A stretch of DNA of 64,000 nucleotides. It comes from Streptomyces sp. NRRL B-1347. GTDB lineage: Bacteria; Actinomycetota; Actinomycetes; Streptomycetales; Streptomycetaceae. Location of the stretch: NCBI RefSeq assembly GCF_000720325.1, contig NZ_JOJM01000001.1:124001-188000 (forward strand). The letters are read 5' to 3'. Numbering within the stretch: the stretch's first letter is position 1; the number at the start of each line of letters is the position of its first letter. A program made the position numbers and the translations under genes. The notes under the pieces are model-generated. The model did no database searches. It worked only from the letters and a program-made list of their open reading frames with translations, and had not been told where the DNA came from. Positions 33,823 to 43,054 of the stretch are shown piece after piece.

Positions 33823-34650
33823 AGCGCCGACATGGAGGGCGCCACAGGTGTGACCTGGCCGGCTGACGTGCTGCCGGGTACGCCGCAGTGGGAGCGGTGC
33901 CGGTCGATGTTCACCTCTGATGTGAACGCGGCGGTGCTCGGCTTCTTCGACGGCGGCGCCGACGAGGTGCTCGTCAACGAGGCGCACTGGACGATGCGCA
34001 ACCTCCTGCTCGAAGAGCTGGACGAGCGCGTCCAGATGCTCACCGGCCGCCACAAGGACCTCTCCATGGTCGAGGGCGTCCAGCACGGCGGCAGCCAGGC
34101 CGTGGACGGCATCGCCTTCATCGGCTATCACGCGGGCGCAGGGATGGAGGGCGTCCTCGCGCACACCTATCTCGCCAACCAGATCACGGGCGTGTGGGTC
34201 AACGGCGTCCGGGCCAGCGAGGGCTTGCTGAACTCCCACGTGGTGGCCGAGTTCGGCGTCCCCGTGGTCCTCGTCACCGGCGACGACCTGGCCTGCGAGG
34301 ACGCCCTCGGCTATGCGCCCGGCGCGCTGAAGGTCGCCGTCAAGGACCACGTGTCGCGGTACGCGGCGGTGTGCCGCACCCCGGCCCGCACCGCCGCCGA
34401 CATCCGCGCCGCCGCGAAGGAGGCGGCGTCCCTCGCCGTGCGGCACGAGCCGGTGGCGGACGGCCCGTTCACCGTGGAGGTCGAGTTCGACGCCGAGCAC
34501 CTGTCGATGGCCGCGACGGTGGTTCCGGGAGTGCGGCGCGTGGCGGAGCGGAAGGTCGCGTACACGAGCGAGACCATGTACGAAGGCATTCGCACGTTCA
34601 AGGCGGTCACCACGATCGCCTCCGCCGCGGTGGAGGAACAGTATGGCTGA
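33808..34650 (+). CDS. dppA: M55 family D-aminopeptidase (DppA-like)
   Basis: 280 residues, standard for DppA, a zinc enzyme forming ring-like oligomers that removes N-terminal D-amino acids from peptides. Metal-site residues are in place: Asp and Glu in ISADMEGATG, His in VNEAHWTM, His in IGYHAGAGMEG and the following Glu region, with SETMYEGIRTFKAV near the end. There is no strong Shine-Dalgarno; translation is likely coupled to the leader ORF. It overlaps the next gene by 8 bp. In this cluster it would act on D-Ala-containing peptides, possibly from peptidoglycan turnover. Confidence 0.93.
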   Translation: MKILISADMEGATGVTWPADVLPGTPQWERCRSMFTSDVNAAVLGFFDGGADEVLVNEAHWTMRNLLLEELDERVQMLTGRHKDLSMVEGVQHGGSQAVDGIAFIGYHAGAGMEGVLAHTYLANQITGVWVNGVRASEGLLNSHVVAEFGVPVVLVTGDDLACEDALGYAPGALKVAVKDHVSRYAAVCRTPARTAADIRAAAKEAASLAVRHEPVADGPFTVEVEFDAEHLSMAATVVPGVRRVAERKVAYTSETMYEGIRTFKAVTTIASAAVEEQYG

Positions 34651-35968
34651 GCAGGTGGACTCCCAAGCTCTGGACGAGGTCGTCCGGTTCACCTCCGATC
34701 TCATCCGCATCGACACCACCAACAGCGGTGACGGCGAGTGCCGCGAGCGCCCCGCCGCCGAGTACGCCGCGGCGCTGCTCGCCGAGACCGGCCTGGAGCC
34801 CACGCTCCTGGAGCGCACCCCGGGCCGGACGAACGTGGTCGCCCGCATCGAGGGCACAGACCCGGGCGCCGACGCCCTGCTGCTCCACGGCCACCTCGAC
34901 GTGGTGCCCGCCGAGGCCGCGGACTGGAGCGTGCCCCCGTTCTCCGGCGAGATCCGCGACGGCGTCGTCTGGGGCCGCGGCGCCATCGACATGAAGAACA
35001 TGGACGCGATGATCCTGGCGGTCGTGCGCGGCTGGGCGCGCGCCGGAGTGCGGCCCCGGCGCGACATCGTGATCGCGTTCACCGCCGACGAGGAGGCCAG
35101 CGCCCGCGACGGCTCCGGCTTCCTGGCCGACGAGCACCCGGAGCTGTTCGAGGGCTGCACCGAGGGCGTCAGCGAGTCCGGCGCGTTCACCTTCCACGAC
35201 GGCCGGGGCAATCAGCTGTACCCGATCGCCGCGGGGGAGCGGGGCACCGGCTGGCTCAAGCTCACCGCGCGCGGCACGGCGGGCCACGGCTCCAAGGTCA
35301 ACAAGGAGAACGCGGTCAGCAGGCTCGCTGCCGCCATCCACCGCATCGGGGAGTACCGCTGGCCGGTGCGGCTCACCCCCACGGTGCGGGCGGCCCTGGT
35401 GGAGCTCGCCGGGATCTACGGCCTCGAGGCCGACCCGGACGCCCCCGGTTTCGACGTCGACGGCTTCATGGAGAAGCTCGGCCCCACCGCCGGCCTGGTC
35501 GAGCCCACGGTCCGCAACAGCGCCAACCCCACGATGCTCCGCTCCGGTTACAAGGTGAACGTGGTCCCGGGTGAGGCCACCGCCTATGTGGACGGCAGAT
35601 TCGTGCCCGGCGGCGAGGAAGAGTTCCGCACCACCCTTGACCGGCTCACCGGACCGGACGTCGACTGGGAGTTCCATCACCGGGAGGTGGCGTTGCAGGC
35701 GCCGGTGGACACGTCCACGTTCGCCAGGATGCGCGCGGCCGTGGCCGAGTTCGCCCCCGAGGGCCGCGTCGTGCCGTACTGCATGTCCGGCGGCACGGAC
35801 GCCAAGCAGTTCTCGCGGCTCGGCATCCGGGGCTACGGCTTCTCGCCCCTGCGGACGCCGGAAGGCTTCGGCTACCAGGCGCTCTTCCACGGGGTTGACG
35901 AGCGGGTGCCGGTCGAGGCTCTGCACTTCGGCACGCGGGTACTCGACCGGTATCTGCGCACGGCCTGA
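34643..35968 (+). CDS. M20 family metallopeptidase
   Basis: 441 residues, cytoplasmic. Di-zinc motifs are LLLHGHLDVVPA (His), WGRGAIDMKNM (bridging Asp) and FTADEEASARDG (catalytic Glu), with the lid-domain insertion TARGTAGHGSKVN and the late GGTDAKQFSRLG ligand region. M20 enzymes are amino- or carboxypeptidases or N-deacylases for short peptides and acyl amino acids. Translation is coupled to dppA by an 8-bp overlap, suggesting sequential breakdown of the same peptides. Exact substrate unknown. Confidence 0.93.
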   Translation: MAEQVDSQALDEVVRFTSDLIRIDTTNSGDGECRERPAAEYAAALLAETGLEPTLLERTPGRTNVVARIEGTDPGADALLLHGHLDVVPAEAADWSVPPFSGEIRDGVVWGRGAIDMKNMDAMILAVVRGWARAGVRPRRDIVIAFTADEEASARDGSGFLADEHPELFEGCTEGVSESGAFTFHDGRGNQLYPIAAGERGTGWLKLTARGTAGHGSKVNKENAVSRLAAAIHRIGEYRWPVRLTPTVRAALVELAGIYGLEADPDAPGFDVDGFMEKLGPTAGLVEPTVRNSANPTMLRSGYKVNVVPGEATAYVDGRFVPGGEEEFRTTLDRLTGPDVDWEFHHREVALQAPVDTSTFARMRAAVAEFAPEGRVVPYCMSGGTDAKQFSRLGIRGYGFSPLRTPEGFGYQALFHGVDERVPVEALHFGTRVLDRYLRTA

Positions 35969-36010
35969 CCGGCCGACGGAGCACCTGAAGGACCACTGGG
36001 GGAACGGACT

Positions 36011-38038
36011 ATGGGGGAGATGATCGACATGGCGCTGACCAAGCCGTACGGCTCGTGGCTGTCCCCGATCGACGCCGGGCTCGCCGCGGCGCACGACGGC
36101 CACCCCGCCTTCGCGGGCTTCGTCGGGGGCGAGGCGTGGTGGACGGAACCGCGCCCGCTGGAGGGTGGTCGGCGCGCGCTGCTGCGCCGCCGCCCCGACG
36201 GCCGGGAGGAGTCGGTACTGCCCGCTCCGTGGAACGTGCGCAGCCGGGTCATGGAGTACGGCGGCCTGCCCTGGACCGGTGCCGAGCGCCCCGGCGGCCC
36301 GCACGACCCCGACAGCACGCGCGGCCCGCTCATCGTGTTCACGCACTTCGCCGACCAGCGCCTGTACGCCTACGAGCCGGACGCCCCGGGGGCGGAGCCC
36401 AGACCCCTGACCCCGGTGTCGGACGTGGGCGGCGGGCTGCGCTGGGCGGACCCGCGGATCCACCTCGACCGGGGTGAGGTGTGGTGCGTCCTGGAGGAGT
36501 TCACCGGCGAGGGGCAGACCGACGTGCGGCGCGTGCTCGCCGCCGTGCCCCTCGACGGCTCGGCCGCCGGGGACCGGGCCGCGGTGCGGGAGCTGTCCGA
36601 CGGGCGCCATCGGTTCGTCACCGGGCCCCGCCTGGCACCGGACGGCGCGCACGTCGCCTGGCTCGCCTGGGACCACCCCCGGATGCCCTGGGACGGCACG
36701 GAGCTGATGGTCGCCGAGGTCGGCGCGGACGGCACCTTCGGCGGCGCGCGCCGGTTCGCGGGCGGCCCGCAGGAGTCGATCGCGCAGGTCGAGTGGGCGC
36801 CGGACGGGCGGCTGCTGTTCGCGAGCGACCGCACGGGCTGGTGGAACCTGTACCGCGCGGCGCTCGACGGCAGCCCCGTCGCGCTCTGCGCGCGCGAGGA
36901 GGAGTTCGGCGGGCCCCTGTGGCAGCTCGGCCTCAGCTGGTTCGCGCCGCTGGACAGCGGCCTGGTCGCGGTCGTGCACGGCACGGGCGCCACCGCGCTC
37001 GGCGTCCTCGACCCGGAGACCGGCGAGGTCGTCGACGCGGCCGGGCCCTGGACGGAGTGGTCGGCCTCGGTCGCCGTCAGCGGCACCCGGGTCATCGGCG
37101 TCGCCGCGAGCCCCCGCAGCGCGTACGAGGTGGTGGAGCTGGACACCCGCACCGGCCGTGCCCGGGTCATCGGCGCGGCGCACGACGACCCGGTGGACCC
37201 CACGTACTACCCCGAACCGCAGATCCGCACGTTCCTCGGCCCCGACGGCCGGGAGATCCACGCGCACGTGTACCCGCCGCACCACCCGGGCCACCTCGCC
37301 CCCGACGACGAACTGCCGCCGTACGTGGTGTGGGCGCACGGGGGGCCCACCTCGCGGGCGCCGCTCGTCCTCAACCTGGTGATCGCCTACTTCACCTCGC
37401 GCGGCATCGGCGTCGCCGACGTCAACTACGGCGGCTCGACGGGCTACGGCAGGGAGTACCGCGACCGCCTGCGCGAGCAGTGGGGCGTCGTCGACGTCGA
37501 GGACTGCGCCGCCGTCGCCCTCGCCCTCGCCGAGGAGGGCACCGCCGACCCCGCGCGCCTGGCGATCCGCGGCGGCAGCGCGGGCGGCTGGACCACGGCG
37601 AGCTCCCTGACGACGACGGACGTGTACGCCTGCGGCACGGTCATCTACCCCGTCCTCGACCTGACGTCCTGGAGCGACGGGGAGACCCACGACTTCGAGT
37701 CGCGCTATCTGGACACCCTCATCGGGCCGCCCGACGAGGTGCCGGGCCGGTACGAGGAGCGCTCGCCGGTGCGGCACGCCGAGCGGGTCACCGCGCCGTT
37801 CCTGCTGCTCCAGGGCCTGGACGACGTGATCTGTCCGCCCGCGCAGTGCGAGCGGTTCCTGGCGCGGATGGAGGGGCGCGGGGTGCCGCACGCGTACATC
37901 GCCTTCGAGGGCGAGGGGCACGGCTTCCGGCGGGCCGACACCCTGGTCCGGGCCCTCGAAGCGGAGCTGTCGCTGTACGCGCAGGTGTTCAGGATCGATC
38001 CGGCGGGCGGTCTGCCGACGCTGGAGCTGACCAAGTGA
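36011..38038 (+). CDS. S9 family prolyl-oligopeptidase-type peptidase
   Basis: 675 residues. The N-terminal half (about 1-390) is a beta-propeller (WAPDGRLLFASDRTGWWNLY is a typical blade). The C-terminal alpha/beta hydrolase contains YVVWAHGGPTSRA, the nucleophile IRGGSAGGWTTASSL, the acid in LLQGLDDVICP and the His in FEGEGHGFRR. It is a cytoplasmic acylaminoacyl or dipeptidyl peptidase; no signal peptide is seen. ATGs at 36011, 36020 and 36029 are all possible; the first has GGGGGAA seven bases upstream. Its stop overlaps the next gene (GTGA). Confidence 0.92.
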   Translation: MGEMIDMALTKPYGSWLSPIDAGLAAAHDGHPAFAGFVGGEAWWTEPRPLEGGRRALLRRRPDGREESVLPAPWNVRSRVMEYGGLPWTGAERPGGPHDPDSTRGPLIVFTHFADQRLYAYEPDAPGAEPRPLTPVSDVGGGLRWADPRIHLDRGEVWCVLEEFTGEGQTDVRRVLAAVPLDGSAAGDRAAVRELSDGRHRFVTGPRLAPDGAHVAWLAWDHPRMPWDGTELMVAEVGADGTFGGARRFAGGPQESIAQVEWAPDGRLLFASDRTGWWNLYRAALDGSPVALCAREEEFGGPLWQLGLSWFAPLDSGLVAVVHGTGATALGVLDPETGEVVDAAGPWTEWSASVAVSGTRVIGVAASPRSAYEVVELDTRTGRARVIGAAHDDPVDPTYYPEPQIRTFLGPDGREIHAHVYPPHHPGHLAPDDELPPYVVWAHGGPTSRAPLVLNLVIAYFTSRGIGVADVNYGGSTGYGREYRDRLREQWGVVDVEDCAAVALALAEEGTADPARLAIRGGSAGGWTTASSLTTTDVYACGTVIYPVLDLTSWSDGETHDFESRYLDTLIGPPDEVPGRYEERSPVRHAERVTAPFLLLQGLDDVICPPAQCERFLARMEGRGVPHAYIAFEGEGHGFRRADTLVRALEAELSLYAQVFRIDPAGGLPTLELTK

Positions 38039-38970
38039 GCGCGGTCGTCGAGCCGTTGACGCGGCCCGCGCGGCTCGCCCCCGGCGCCCGGGTCGCGGTC
38101 GTCGCGCCCAGCGGACCCGTCCCCGAGGACCGGCTCGCGGCGGGCCTGGACCTCCTGCGCGGCTGGGACCTGGACCCCGTGGCCGCCCCCCACGTCCGGG
38201 ACACGCACCCGCGGTTCGACTACCTCGCGGGCACGGACGAGGACCGCGCGCGGGACCTGCAGAGCGCCTGGTGCGATCCGTCGGTGGCGGCGGTGTTCTG
38301 CGCGCGCGGCGGGTACGGGGCGGCGCGGATGGTCGACCTCCTCGACTGGGACGCGATGCGGGCGGCGGGGCCCAAGGTGTTCCTCGGGTTCAGTGACATC
38401 ACCACGCTGCACGAGGCGTTCGCGTGCCGCATGGGGCTCGTGACGCTGCACGGCCCGATGGTGGCGGCATCCGACTTCCTGAAGAACACGCGGGCGCAGG
38501 AGCACCTGCGGGCCACGCTGTTCGAGCCGGAGTCCGTGCGGGTGATCGCCTCCGGAGGCAGGCCGCTGGTGGGCGGGCGGGCCCGCGGGGTGACGCTCGG
38601 CGGCTGCCTCTCACTGCTCGCGGCCGACGTGGGCGCGGCGGGCGCGCGGACCGGTGCGCGCGGCGGGCTGCTGCTCCTGGAGGACACCGGCGAGGAGGCC
38701 TACCGCCTCGACCGCTATCTGACCCAGCTGACGCGGGCGGGCTGGCTCGGCGGCGTGGCCGGGGTGGCGCTCGGGTCGTGGGCGGAGTGCGAGTCGTACG
38801 AGAGGCTGCGGCCGCTCCTCGGCGAGCGGCTTGAGGGGCTGGGGGTGCCGGTCGTGGAGGAGTTCGGGTTCGGGCACTGTGACGGGGCGCTGACGGTGCC
38901 GTTCGGGATACCGGGGCGCCTGGACGCGGACGCGGGGACGTTGACCTTGGACATACCCGCGCTCGCTTAG
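38035..38970 (+). CDS. S66 LD-carboxypeptidase (LdcA/MccF family)
   Basis: 311 residues starting at a GTG that overlaps the S9 peptidase stop. Motifs: VAVVAPSGPVPEDR (N-terminal strand), FCARGGYGAARMVDLLDW, the nucleophile region FLGFSDITTLHEAF, LGGCLSLLAA (canonically GGNL), the Glu of LLLEDTGEEAYRLDRYL and the His of GFGHCDGALTVPFG. S66 enzymes cleave the L,D-bond of murein tetrapeptides or act on peptide-nucleotide antibiotics (MccF). No signal peptide, so it would act on recycled muropeptides in the cytoplasm. It is translationally coupled to the peptidase genes. Confidence 0.92.
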   Translation: MSAVVEPLTRPARLAPGARVAVVAPSGPVPEDRLAAGLDLLRGWDLDPVAAPHVRDTHPRFDYLAGTDEDRARDLQSAWCDPSVAAVFCARGGYGAARMVDLLDWDAMRAAGPKVFLGFSDITTLHEAFACRMGLVTLHGPMVAASDFLKNTRAQEHLRATLFEPESVRVIASGGRPLVGGRARGVTLGGCLSLLAADVGAAGARTGARGGLLLLEDTGEEAYRLDRYLTQLTRAGWLGGVAGVALGSWAECESYERLRPLLGERLEGLGVPVVEEFGFGHCDGALTVPFGIPGRLDADAGTLTLDIPALA

Positions 38971-39201
38971 GGAGCGCGCGAGCACGTGTGGCGTGCGTCC
39001 CGTCCGCTGAATTGCCGTCAAGAATCCAGTGCCACGGGCGTTGCCCCCGCATGACGCGTGTCTCCGTACGAGCGCGCACCGGTGTCTGCCGGGCGGTGGT
39101 CGGACGCCCACACCGTGGAGGCCGTCTTGTTCCGTCATGCCGTGTCGTCGTTCCGCGCAGCCTCACCGAGGGGTGGCGCCGCACCCGGAAGGGGCGGCCG
39201 G

Positions 39202-40998
39202 GTGAGACTGCGGACGCCGCTCGCGCTGGTCGCCGCCGCCGCGCTCACCGCGCCCCTGCTCGTCGCCGCGCCCGCGTCCGGGGCCGGGGAGCGTGGCGGG
39301 GCCCGGAGCGGCCGGTTCACCGTCACGCCCCTTACGTTCACGGTCACGGCGGGGGAGCGGCGCTGCACCGTGGACGCCGATCTGTACCGCCCGCGGGGCG
39401 TGGACCGGGCGCACCCCGCGCCCGCCGTGCTCGCCACCAACGGCTTCGGCGGCAGCAAGGACGACGCCGCCACGGCCGCCATCGGCAAGATCGTCGCCGA
39501 GCGCGGCTACGTCGGGCTCGTGTACTCCGGACTCGGCTTCGGCAAGTCCGGGTGCCTGATCTCGCTCGACGACCCCGGCATCGACGGCCGGGCGGCCTCC
39601 GGGCTCCTGGACTTCCTCGCCGGTGAGCGGGCCGCCGCCGACGGCACCCGGGCCGACTTCGTGGTCGAGGACGCCCCGGGCGACCCGCGCGTCGGCATGG
39701 TCGGCGCGTCGTACGGCGGCGCGGTCCAGCTGGCGACGGCGGCCGACGACCACCGCGTCGACGCGCTCGTCCCGCTGATCACCTGGCACGACCTCGTCTA
39801 CTCCCTCGACCCGAACAACGCCGTCGACCGGACCGCCGGGGGCCGCGAGGTGCCCGGCGCCGCCAAGTGGCAGTGGATGAACGGCTTCTACCTCGTCGGC
39901 GAGGGGCAGCCCCTGCTCGTGCCGAACCTCGACCCGTCCCGGATCAACTCCCTGGACTGTCTGCACTTCGTCACCCGGGCCTGCGAGACCATCCGCACGC
40001 TCAACTCGGGCCGCTATCCGGCGGACAGGACACGGCGGATGCTGGAGTACGCGCGCAGCGTGTCGCCGGTGTCGTACCTCGACCGGGTCGAGGCGCCGAC
40101 GCTGCTTGTGCAGGGCCAGGCCGACACGCTGTTCAACCTGAACGAGGCGGAGGCGACGTACCGCACGCTCAAGGAGCACGGCACCACCGCGAAGATGATC
40201 TGGCAGTCCTGGGGGCACAGCGGCGGCATGGAAAAGCCCGCCGCCGGTGAACTCGACCTGGCCAAGGGCGACCTGGAGTCGACGTACGTCGGCCGCCGGA
40301 TCCTGGCGTGGTTCGACCGCTATCTGCGCCACGACGAGAGCGCGGACACCGGGCCCGACTTCGCCTACTACCGCGACTGGATCAAGGACCCGGAGCACAC
40401 CTACGCCACCGCGTCGCAGCTCCCCGCGGACCGGCGGGAGCTGTACCTCTCCGGCGACGGCAAGCTCGTCGACGACCCCGCGCGCGTGACGCCCGGCAGC
40501 CGGACGTACCGCAACGGGCTGCTGCCCACGAGCCACTCCGAGCGCTCGGTCGCCGGGATGGCGGGCCTGCCCGATCCGGCGCCGTACGACACCGAGGGCA
40601 CCCACCTCGGCTGGACCACCGCGCCGCTGAAGAGGTCCGTCGAGGTCGTGGGGGCGCCCGAGGCGACCCTTGAGGTGCACTCGCCCCGCGCCGAGCGGGC
40701 GCAGCGCTCCGCTGACGCCGCCGACAAGCTGGTGCTGTTCGCGAAGCTGTACGACGTGGCGCCGGACGGCAAGCAGACCCTGGTCCACCGCCTCGTGGCG
40801 CCGGTGCGGGTGCCGGACGTGCGGAAGCCGTTCACGGTCCGGCTGCCCGGGATCGTGCACCGGTACGAGAAGGGGCACCGGCTGCGGTTCGTGATCGCGG
40901 CCAGCGACGGGGCGTACGGCGGGAACCGCGGCGTGAAGCCGGTGACGGTGACCAGCGCGCCCGGCGACACCGGGGTGCTGCGGCTGCCCGTGACGTAG
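39202..40998 (+). CDS. Secreted CocE/NonD (S15-like) alpha/beta hydrolase
   Basis: 598 residues from a GTG at 39202, chosen because it gives a textbook signal peptide (MRLRTPLALVAAAALTAPLL, cleavage near ASGAGE) and has GGAAGGGG-like purine signal upstream; longer in-frame starts reach 39058. The hydrolase core shows LATNGFGGSKDD, the nucleophile GMVGASYGGAVQLATA, acid LLVQGQADTLFN and His WGHSGGM. The C-terminal 170 residues form the jelly-roll domain of X-Pro dipeptidyl peptidases. Likely an exported peptidase or esterase. It follows LdcA by about 230 bp and may have its own promoter. Confidence 0.87.
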   Translation: MRLRTPLALVAAAALTAPLLVAAPASGAGERGGARSGRFTVTPLTFTVTAGERRCTVDADLYRPRGVDRAHPAPAVLATNGFGGSKDDAATAAIGKIVAERGYVGLVYSGLGFGKSGCLISLDDPGIDGRAASGLLDFLAGERAAADGTRADFVVEDAPGDPRVGMVGASYGGAVQLATAADDHRVDALVPLITWHDLVYSLDPNNAVDRTAGGREVPGAAKWQWMNGFYLVGEGQPLLVPNLDPSRINSLDCLHFVTRACETIRTLNSGRYPADRTRRMLEYARSVSPVSYLDRVEAPTLLVQGQADTLFNLNEAEATYRTLKEHGTTAKMIWQSWGHSGGMEKPAAGELDLAKGDLESTYVGRRILAWFDRYLRHDESADTGPDFAYYRDWIKDPEHTYATASQLPADRRELYLSGDGKLVDDPARVTPGSRTYRNGLLPTSHSERSVAGMAGLPDPAPYDTEGTHLGWTTAPLKRSVEVVGAPEATLEVHSPRAERAQRSADAADKLVLFAKLYDVAPDGKQTLVHRLVAPVRVPDVRKPFTVRLPGIVHRYEKGHRLRFVIAASDGAYGGNRGVKPVTVTSAPGDTGVLRLPVT

Positions 40999-41127
40999 CG
41001 GAAGTCACCCGTTCGGCCCACGGACCCACCCGCCCGCGTCACCCGCCGTGCGCCGTGCGCCGACCGCTGTCCATCCTGACGGGACGGGCAGCGGCCGGCG
41101 CTGCGACGGATACGGAAGGGTCCCGCC

Positions 41128-41373
41128 ATGAGCAGTTCCACGGGCGGCTCCAAGAGTCCCTCGAAGGGCGGCGCGGCCGGGCTGATGACGCCCGGCAGGA
41201 TCACCGTCGCCGTCATCGCCCTGCTCACCCTCGTGTTCATCTTCGAGAACACCCGCAGCACCAAGATCCGGCTGCTGATCCCCGAGGTGACCATGCCGCT
41301 GTGGATGGCACTGTTCGGCACGGCGGTGATCGGCGCGGTGTGCGGGGCCTACTTCGTCCGACGGCGCAAGTGA
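41128..41373 (+). CDS. Small LapA-like (DUF1049) membrane protein
   Basis: 81 residues with a Ser/Gly-rich head and two transmembrane helices (ITVAVIALLTLVFIFENTRS and MALFGTAVIGAVCGAYFV), ending in RRRK. The FENT-x-x-T-K-I-R-L-L pattern between helices is typical of the LapA/DUF1049 family, linked to envelope assembly in proteobacteria. Role in actinobacteria unknown. A GGAAGGG signal precedes the ATG. Confidence 0.8.
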   Translation: MSSSTGGSKSPSKGGAAGLMTPGRITVAVIALLTLVFIFENTRSTKIRLLIPEVTMPLWMALFGTAVIGAVCGAYFVRRRK

Positions 41374-41400
41374 GCCGGGCACCCCGGTAACGTGGGGCGG

Positions 41401-41991
41401 ATGCGCCAGCCGAGCCCCCGCCACCTCGCCGAAGGCCCCCGTGTGGGGATACGCGGCTTCACCCCCGCCGACGGGGCCGAGTTCACGGCCCGGGCGCGGG
41501 AGAGCCAGGAGCTGCACCGGCCCTGGCTGTTCCCGCCCACCACGGAGGAGACCTACGCGGCGTACGCGCGCACGCTCGTCGAGGACCCCACCAAGGCCGG
41601 GTTCCTGGTCTGCGAGCGGGACTCGGGCGCGATCGCCGGGTTCATCAACGTGAACAACATCGTCCAGGGCGGCTTCCGCTGCGGGGCGCTCGGCTACGGC
41701 GTGTTCGCGCACGCCGCCGGGCGCGGCCTGATGCGGGAGGCCCTCGGGCTCGTCGTGGACCACGCGTTCGGCGAACTGCGCCTGCACCGCCTGGAGATCA
41801 ACGTGCAGCCCGGGAACGCCGCGTCGATCGCGCTCGCCCGCCGCCAGGGCTTCCGCCTGGAGGGCTTCTCGCCGGACTTCCTGTTCATCGACGGGGCGTG
41901 GCGCGACCACCAGCGGTGGGCGCTGACCACCGAGATGCGGGCCGCGTCGCAGGCCGACCGCGCGGCGGGCGCCGATCCCCGCGGGACGTGA
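41401..41991 (+). CDS. GNAT-family N-acetyltransferase (RimJ-like)
   Basis: 196 residues. The acetyl-CoA loop is YGVFAHAAGRGLMREALGLV, followed by the RimJ/RimL-type LRLHRLEINVQPGNAASIAL and GFRLEGFSPDFLFIDGAWRD. This subtype acetylates protein N-termini, amino acids or antibiotics; no substrate can be assigned. The ATG at 41401 is preceded by TAACGT and seven bases, a leaderless layout, so it is preferred over the frame's upstream GTG. Confidence 0.87.
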   Translation: MRQPSPRHLAEGPRVGIRGFTPADGAEFTARARESQELHRPWLFPPTTEETYAAYARTLVEDPTKAGFLVCERDSGAIAGFINVNNIVQGGFRCGALGYGVFAHAAGRGLMREALGLVVDHAFGELRLHRLEINVQPGNAASIALARRQGFRLEGFSPDFLFIDGAWRDHQRWALTTEMRAASQADRAAGADPRGT

Positions 41992-42061
41992 TACCGGCCG
42001 TGACGTCGGCCACGGTCAGGGCCATTGAAGGCGATGGCCCGTGTCGCGGAGGATGGACCGC

Positions 42062-42958
42062 ATGCGGAACATCGTGGTCATCGACGCGCCCTCCAACCTG
42101 GGCCTGCGCCCGCCCGCCCCGGGCACCGTGCCCGGCTGCTACAAACTCGCGGGGGCGCTGCGCGAGCGCGGCATCCTGCGGCGCCTGAACGCCTTCGAGG
42201 GAGGCGTCGTCGTACCGCCGCGCTACGACCGGGGCGACTGGCAGGAGGGCGACGGCGTGTTCAACGCGGCCGCGATCGCCGCGTACACGCCCCGGCTCGC
42301 CGACCGCATCGAGCACCATCTGCGCGCCGGGGACCTGCCCCTCGTCCTGGGCGGCGACTGCTCCATCCAGCTCGGCGCGTCCCTCGCGCTGCGCCGCCTG
42401 GGGCGCTACGGCCTGGCGGCGATCGACGCCTCCGCGGACTTCCGGCACCCGGGCAACTCCGACCGGATCGGCGCGGCGGGCGGCGAGGAGCTGGCCCTTG
42501 CCACCGGGCGCGGCCAGGACGACCTCACCGACCTCGAAGGCCTGCGGCCCTATCTCAAGGACGAGGACGTACGGATCTTCGGCATGCGCGACGAGGACGA
42601 GGACCGCGCCGAGCTCGGCGAGCTGAAGATCCCGACCGTGACCGTCGGCGAACTGCGGCAGTGGGGCGCCGCCGACGTGGCCCGCTCGGCCGTCGTCGCC
42701 CTGGAGCACGAGGCCCTGGACGGCTTCTGGGTGCACCTGGACGCCGACGTGCTCGACCCGTCCGTGATGCCCGCCGTCGACAGCCCCGACGAGGACGGTC
42801 TGCACCCGGACGAACTGCTCGCGCTGCTGCGGCCGTTGGTCCGCTCGCCGCGCTGCGTCGGGCTCAACGTCACCATCTACGACCCGGACCTCGACCCCGA
42901 GGGCACGGCGGGCGACGTGCTCACCGACGTCGTGGTGGCGGCCTTCGCCGACGCGTGA
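42062..42958 (+). CDS. Arginase/agmatinase-fold protein with altered metal ligands
   Basis: 298 residues of the ureohydrolase fold. Family blocks are recognisable: LVLGGDCSIQLGASLAL (canonically GGDHS), LAAIDASADFRHP (canonically DAHxD) and VHLDADVLDPSVMPAVDSPD (canonically SxDxDxxDP). Two manganese-ligand histidines are thus Cys and Ser. The Asp ligands remain. The protein may use one metal, a different metal, or have changed chemistry; related formiminoglutamase/guanidinase branches vary at these positions. ATG at 42062 has GGAGG upstream. Monocistronic. Confidence 0.85.
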   Translation: MRNIVVIDAPSNLGLRPPAPGTVPGCYKLAGALRERGILRRLNAFEGGVVVPPRYDRGDWQEGDGVFNAAAIAAYTPRLADRIEHHLRAGDLPLVLGGDCSIQLGASLALRRLGRYGLAAIDASADFRHPGNSDRIGAAGGEELALATGRGQDDLTDLEGLRPYLKDEDVRIFGMRDEDEDRAELGELKIPTVTVGELRQWGAADVARSAVVALEHEALDGFWVHLDADVLDPSVMPAVDSPDEDGLHPDELLALLRPLVRSPRCVGLNVTIYDPDLDPEGTAGDVLTDVVVAAFADA

Positions 42959-43054
42959 TCGCTCTCGGCTTCACGGGAAGCGGGCAGGGCCTCTGGTCCG
43001 GGCGGCGTTCAGCGTGTTCCATGGTCAACGACCCGATGACCTGAGGAGACCGCC

